A stretch of 6,379 nt of DNA from Gammaproteobacteria bacterium (GTDB taxonomy: Bacteria; Pseudomonadota; Gammaproteobacteria; Burkholderiales; Thiobacillaceae). Location of the stretch: positions 1 through 6,379 of the forward strand of contig JAHJNP010000403.1 in the NCBI GenBank assembly GCA_018820745.1. Direction: 5' to 3'. Below the pieces are notes generated by a model. That model searched no databases. It was not told where the DNA came from and saw nothing but the letters and a program-made list of their open reading frames with translations. The translations under genes were made by a program, and so were the position numbers. Shown here piece after piece: positions 4,841-6,379 of the stretch. Position 1 is the stretch's first letter. Each line of letters opens with the position of its first letter.

Positions 4841-5722
4841 TTATGCGTGTGTTTTGCGTTTGCGCGCGAAAGTCATACCCGCCAAGCCGAGGCCAAGCAA
4901 AGCCAGAGTGGCTGGTTCCGGCACAGCAACAATGTCTGTCGACTGGAACCCCCCTCGGATATAGTCCTCGCCCGAATAGATGCCGAGTGTCAATCCCGAG
5001 CCGATCGAACCGGCGTCTAAAATGGTTGGGCTGACGTTGTTGTCGTAGAGAACATACGATGCCAGAAGGTTGCTGGCTCCGGCTGCCTTGGACAGAATCA
5101 GCTCGATTTTGCCGGCAGTAGGCAGGAGGGACTGGATGGAAAACGCGTCGAGCGGCGTACTCACATCCGTGACGAAATTCACGTGACGCAAGGCGACAAC
5201 AATATCCGAGTCCAGATTCATACCAACAAACAGCACATAGGTGTCGTCACCCTCGTTGCCAATTCCGAGCGCCCGATCCGTTGCACGAATGCCGAAGCTT
5301 TGCCCTGTGACCATGGGAAGGTTCGACATATCGAATAGCCCATGGATGGAGAAAGCACTATCCACTCCCAAGAAATTTGGATTGTCAGGATTGGTTGCCA
5401 GCAATCTGGACGCCACGGTCGAATGCTCGGCGAAGGTTCCGATGAGTCCCGTGGGGTCGCCGAGGGAGGGCGTCATCGTCAGCGAGCCCCCGGACTCGCT
5501 GGTCATTCCGTCAAATCCCACTCCAAAGTATGTTGCCGCACCGTCGGGGCCGCTTGGCGGAACAACTCCGTCTGCGAATGAATCGTTGAATATCTCGGCG
5601 GGGCCTTTCGTGATCCTGAATTCATCCATAATCGGGGTGAATGGCAGAGCAAAGGCAAATCCGCTAGTTGACGCAATCAATGCGCCGATGCCCATGGCGA
5701 TGAGTGAACGTATCGTAATCAT
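4841..5722 (-). CDS. PEP-CTERM sorting domain protein (exported, 293 aa)
   Basis: An exported surface or matrix protein expected to be processed by an exosortase. The start ATG at 5720-5722 has GGGGAGG 8 nt upstream; earlier in-frame Mets (to 5800) lie in promoter sequence and are rejected. Residues 1-25 are a signal peptide (MITIRSLIAMGIGALIA core, FAFA before LPF). The mature region is Gly/Ser/Asp-rich and strand-like, for example FNDSFADGVVPPSGPDGA and DDTYVLFVGMNLDSDIVVAL. This suggests a beta-sandwich, but I cannot name a catalytic or binding domain. The C-terminus is a canonical PEP-CTERM tripartite signal: VPEPA (267-271), the hydrophobic TLALLGLGLAGMTF, and basic ARKRKTHA. PEP-CTERM proteins are tied to extracellular polysaccharide and floc formation in betaproteobacteria. 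No exosortase or EPS gene is in the window. It appears monocistronic, with a sigma-54 promoter upstream and a strong terminator downstream. Confidence 0.93.
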   Translation of the reverse strand: MITIRSLIAMGIGALIASTSGFAFALPFTPIMDEFRITKGPAEIFNDSFADGVVPPSGPDGAATYFGVGFDGMTSESGGSLTMTPSLGDPTGLIGTFAEHSTVASRLLATNPDNPNFLGVDSAFSIHGLFDMSNLPMVTGQSFGIRATDRALGIGNEGDDTYVLFVGMNLDSDIVVALRHVNFVTDVSTPLDAFSIQSLLPTAGKIELILSKAAGASNLLASYVLYDNNVSPTILDAGSIGSGLTLGIYSGEDYIRGGFQSTDIVAVPEPATLALLGLGLAGMTFARKRKTHA

Positions 5723-5754
5723 TGTCAATGCCTCCCCGATCACGTTGATGAAAA

Positions 5755-5771
5755 CCATGTTTAAAACATGG
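5755..5771. promoter_or_regulatory. perfect palindrome in predicted leader of the PEP-CTERM gene
   Basis: CCATGTTTAAAACATGG has perfect 8-bp arms around a single central base. It lies 33 bp upstream of the ATG and just downstream of the transcription start predicted from the -24/-12 element (about 5773). It would form a hairpin at the extreme 5' end of the mRNA, or serve as a protein-binding operator on DNA. Confidence 0.6.
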
Positions 5772-5783
5772 CTTGTGCAATCA

Positions 5784-5799
5784 CGCATAAAACGGGCCA
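5784..5799 (-). promoter_or_regulatory. sigma-54 (RpoN) -24/-12 promoter of the PEP-CTERM gene
   Basis: On the minus strand TGGCCCGTTTTATGCG fits the RpoN consensus TGGCACG-N4-TTGCW. The invariant GG and GC are separated by exactly 10 nt, and mismatches fall at three less conserved positions. The predicted start is near 5773, giving a leader of about 50 nt to the ATG at 5722. PEP-CTERM genes in floc-forming betaproteobacteria are known to depend on RpoN and the PrsK/PrsR two-component system, so the element matches the gene it serves. The distance and orientation are right; the activator site is not firmly identified. Confidence 0.68.
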
Positions 5800-5818
5800 A
5801 TGATATTTATGTCATATT

Positions 5819-5831
5819 TAACAATTACTTA
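5819..5831 (+). promoter_or_regulatory. IHF-like site between promoter and upstream region
   Basis: TAACAATTACTTA matches the IHF consensus WATCAANNNNTTR at every fixed position but one. It is centred about 50 bp upstream of the predicted sigma-54 start, in an AT-rich tract (5801-5840) containing AAAAATTTTT. IHF bending between an enhancer site and a -24/-12 promoter is standard architecture. A weak dyad with outer arms CTGT/ACAG at 5863-5881 is a candidate activator site further upstream. The AT-richness raises the chance of a random match. Confidence 0.35.
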
Positions 5832-5917
5832 AAAATTTTTCAACGCAAGGATAGCCAGAAACCTGTAAAGATTTTCGACAGAATTATAAGGATCAGTTCC
5901 GATTTTCTGTTCGCCAG

Positions 5918-5992
5918 GGGGTCAGGTCTTCCATTGCAACATTCCCTTTCGTCTTGCATCGAATGAAATGTGTCATTGCAAGACCTGACCCC
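5918..5992. repeat. REPIN-like inverted-repeat element, 13-bp arms
   Basis: Perfect arms GGGGTCAGGTCTT (5918-5930) and AAGACCTGACCCC (5980-5992) flank a 49-nt interior. CATTGCAA occurs near both inner ends as a direct repeat. This is the same arm sequence as at 6064-6114. It lies directly upstream of the PEP-CTERM regulatory region. Confidence 0.8.
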
Positions 5993-6040
5993 GAAGTTTC
6001 GATTCCCCGCAAACCGATCACCTGATTCAGAACGGGCGAA

Positions 6041-6076
6041 TCGATGGGGTTAGGTCTATCGATGGGGTCAGGTCTA
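6041..6076. repeat. 18-bp tandem duplication of a repeat arm
   Basis: TCGATGGGGTTAGGTCTA (6041-6058) is followed at once by TCGATGGGGTCAGGTCTA (6059-6076), with a single T/C difference. The second copy overlaps the left arm of the next inverted repeat. A further inverted pair, TCGATTC (5999-6005) and GAATCGA (6038-6044), links this block to the element at 5918-5992. Confidence 0.8.
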
Positions 6077-6114
6077 GATATGATGCACAATGCTATGACT
6101 CTAGACCTGACCCC
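6064..6114. repeat. REPIN-like inverted-repeat element, 15-bp perfect arms
   Basis: GGGGTCAGGTCTAGA (6064-6078) and TCTAGACCTGACCCC (6100-6114) form a perfect inverted repeat around a 21-nt spacer. Its right end overlaps the last codons and stop of the minus-strand gene at the window edge. As RNA it would make a very stable hairpin just at the end of that gene. Confidence 0.85.
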
Positions 6115-6379
6115 AAGGCCTATTCTCCGTTGCGGCGCCGCGCACCTCCATGAACCTGGCCAGAATCGGACCGCAAATCATGCCGAGGGCCAGGCGCAGG
6201 TCATTGTTGGGAACCACCATCGTGGTCGGGCGCGACATGAAAGCGCCGGGAATGCGCTCGAGCAGATCGGGAAAATCATGGCGCTCGCGGTCGCGGAAGT
6301 GGATGACGCACAGCGATTCGTCGGCCAGCGGCACGTCGCGCGCGATGAACGGGTCGGAGGTATCCACCAGCGGCATGCG
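6101..6379 (-). CDS. hypothetical protein, C-terminal part (start outside window)
   Basis: Unrecognised. The frame is open to the right edge, so the Met at 6376 may be internal. About 92 residues are visible, including ARDVPLADESLCVIHFRDRE, then FPDLLERIPGAFMSRPTTMV and NNDLRLALGMICGPILARFM. This reads as a compact alpha/beta soluble domain, with no signal peptide or membrane span in the visible part. The last residues (PWGQV) and the TAG stop at 6101-6103 are encoded by the GGGGTCAGGTCTAG arm of the inverted repeat at 6064-6114. The gene therefore runs into the element, and its native C-terminus has been replaced or slightly extended. The ordinary-looking sequence upstream of that point argues for a real gene. 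Confidence 0.7.
   Translation of the reverse strand, partial: RMPLVDTSDPFIARDVPLADESLCVIHFRDRERHDFPDLLERIPGAFMSRPTTMVVPNNDLRLALGMICGPILARFMEVRGAATENRPWGQV

Noticed and set aside
5773..5795. Alternative -12 box at TTGCAC
   Set aside because: No GG lies 10 nt before its GC, so it does not satisfy the sigma-54 spacing.
5241..5966. Long plus-strand open frame of 241 codons
   Set aside because: It is antisense to the PEP-CTERM gene and runs on through its promoter and repeats; the composition is shadow-like, and the minus-strand gene has a signal peptide, PEP-CTERM tail, ribosome binding site and terminator.
5893..6090. Minus-strand 65-codon frame across the repeat block
   Set aside because: It is made of the repeats themselves (RPDPIDRPNPID text), so it is a translation artefact of tandem arms.
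5918..6114. Repeat block considered as a CRISPR array
   Set aside because: The units are inverted pairs and one direct duplication with unequal short spacers, not regularly spaced direct repeats, and no cas gene is present.

Overview
The window looks like a piece of a chromosome from an environmental, GC-rich Gram-negative bacterium, most likely a betaproteobacterium (Rhodocyclales, Nitrosomonadales or Burkholderiales type). The grounds are the GC-rich coding sequence, a PEP-CTERM surface protein behind a sigma-54 type promoter, and scattered short palindromic repeats built on GGGGTCAGGTCT. This assignment is inference; the window holds no rRNA or other phylogenetic marker.

Layout. The 3' end of a DUF302-like gene (+) enters from the left edge. 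It is followed by a possible 49-residue single-span membrane protein (-, 388-537), a stretch with nothing recognisable (538-741), a 98-residue conserved-looking helical protein (+, 742-1038) and a convergent 136-residue hypothetical (-, 1106-1516). From about 1566 to 1733 lies the C-terminal stub of an IS3-family transposase (+), whose open tail overlaps the 3' end of a YhbS-like GNAT acetyltransferase (-, 1710-2258). The gap 2259-2535 holds a strong GC hairpin and a 16-bp tandem repeat. Next come a secreted Gln/Met/Pro-rich helical protein (-, 2536-2925) with its own promoter, and a likely two-gene operon (-): a VOC/PhnB-like protein (3518-3955) followed by a YCII/DGPF protein (3043-3468).

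The stretch 3956-4376 carries no intact gene. It contains what may be decayed minus-strand coding sequence (3981-4172), a 22-bp tandem duplication (4172-4215) and two copies of the GGGGTCAGGTCT-type repeat. After it come a 22-residue signal-peptide-like reading frame (+, 4377-4445) and a 64-residue charged protein with a near-perfect Shine-Dalgarno (+, 4504-4698). These converge on a PEP-CTERM protein gene (-, 4841-5722), with a palindromic repeat and a clear intrinsic terminator between them. The 378-bp stretch 5723-6100 upstream of the PEP-CTERM gene holds a -24/-12 promoter, a perfect palindrome in the predicted leader, an IHF-like site, and a dense block of inverted and tandem repeats. At the right edge a partial minus-strand gene of unknown function ends inside one of those repeats, which supplies its last codons and stop.

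How it fits together. The genes look like unrelated accessory or housekeeping genes separated by mobile-element debris, not one pathway. The two coherent units are the VOC-YciI pair and the PEP-CTERM gene with its regulatory region. No exosortase, EPS genes, REP-associated (RAYT) transposase, CRISPR array, tRNA or rRNA is present. I do not see a clear previously undescribed multi-gene system. The most interesting material is the repeat family bracketing the PEP-CTERM locus and the sigma-54 promoter architecture.
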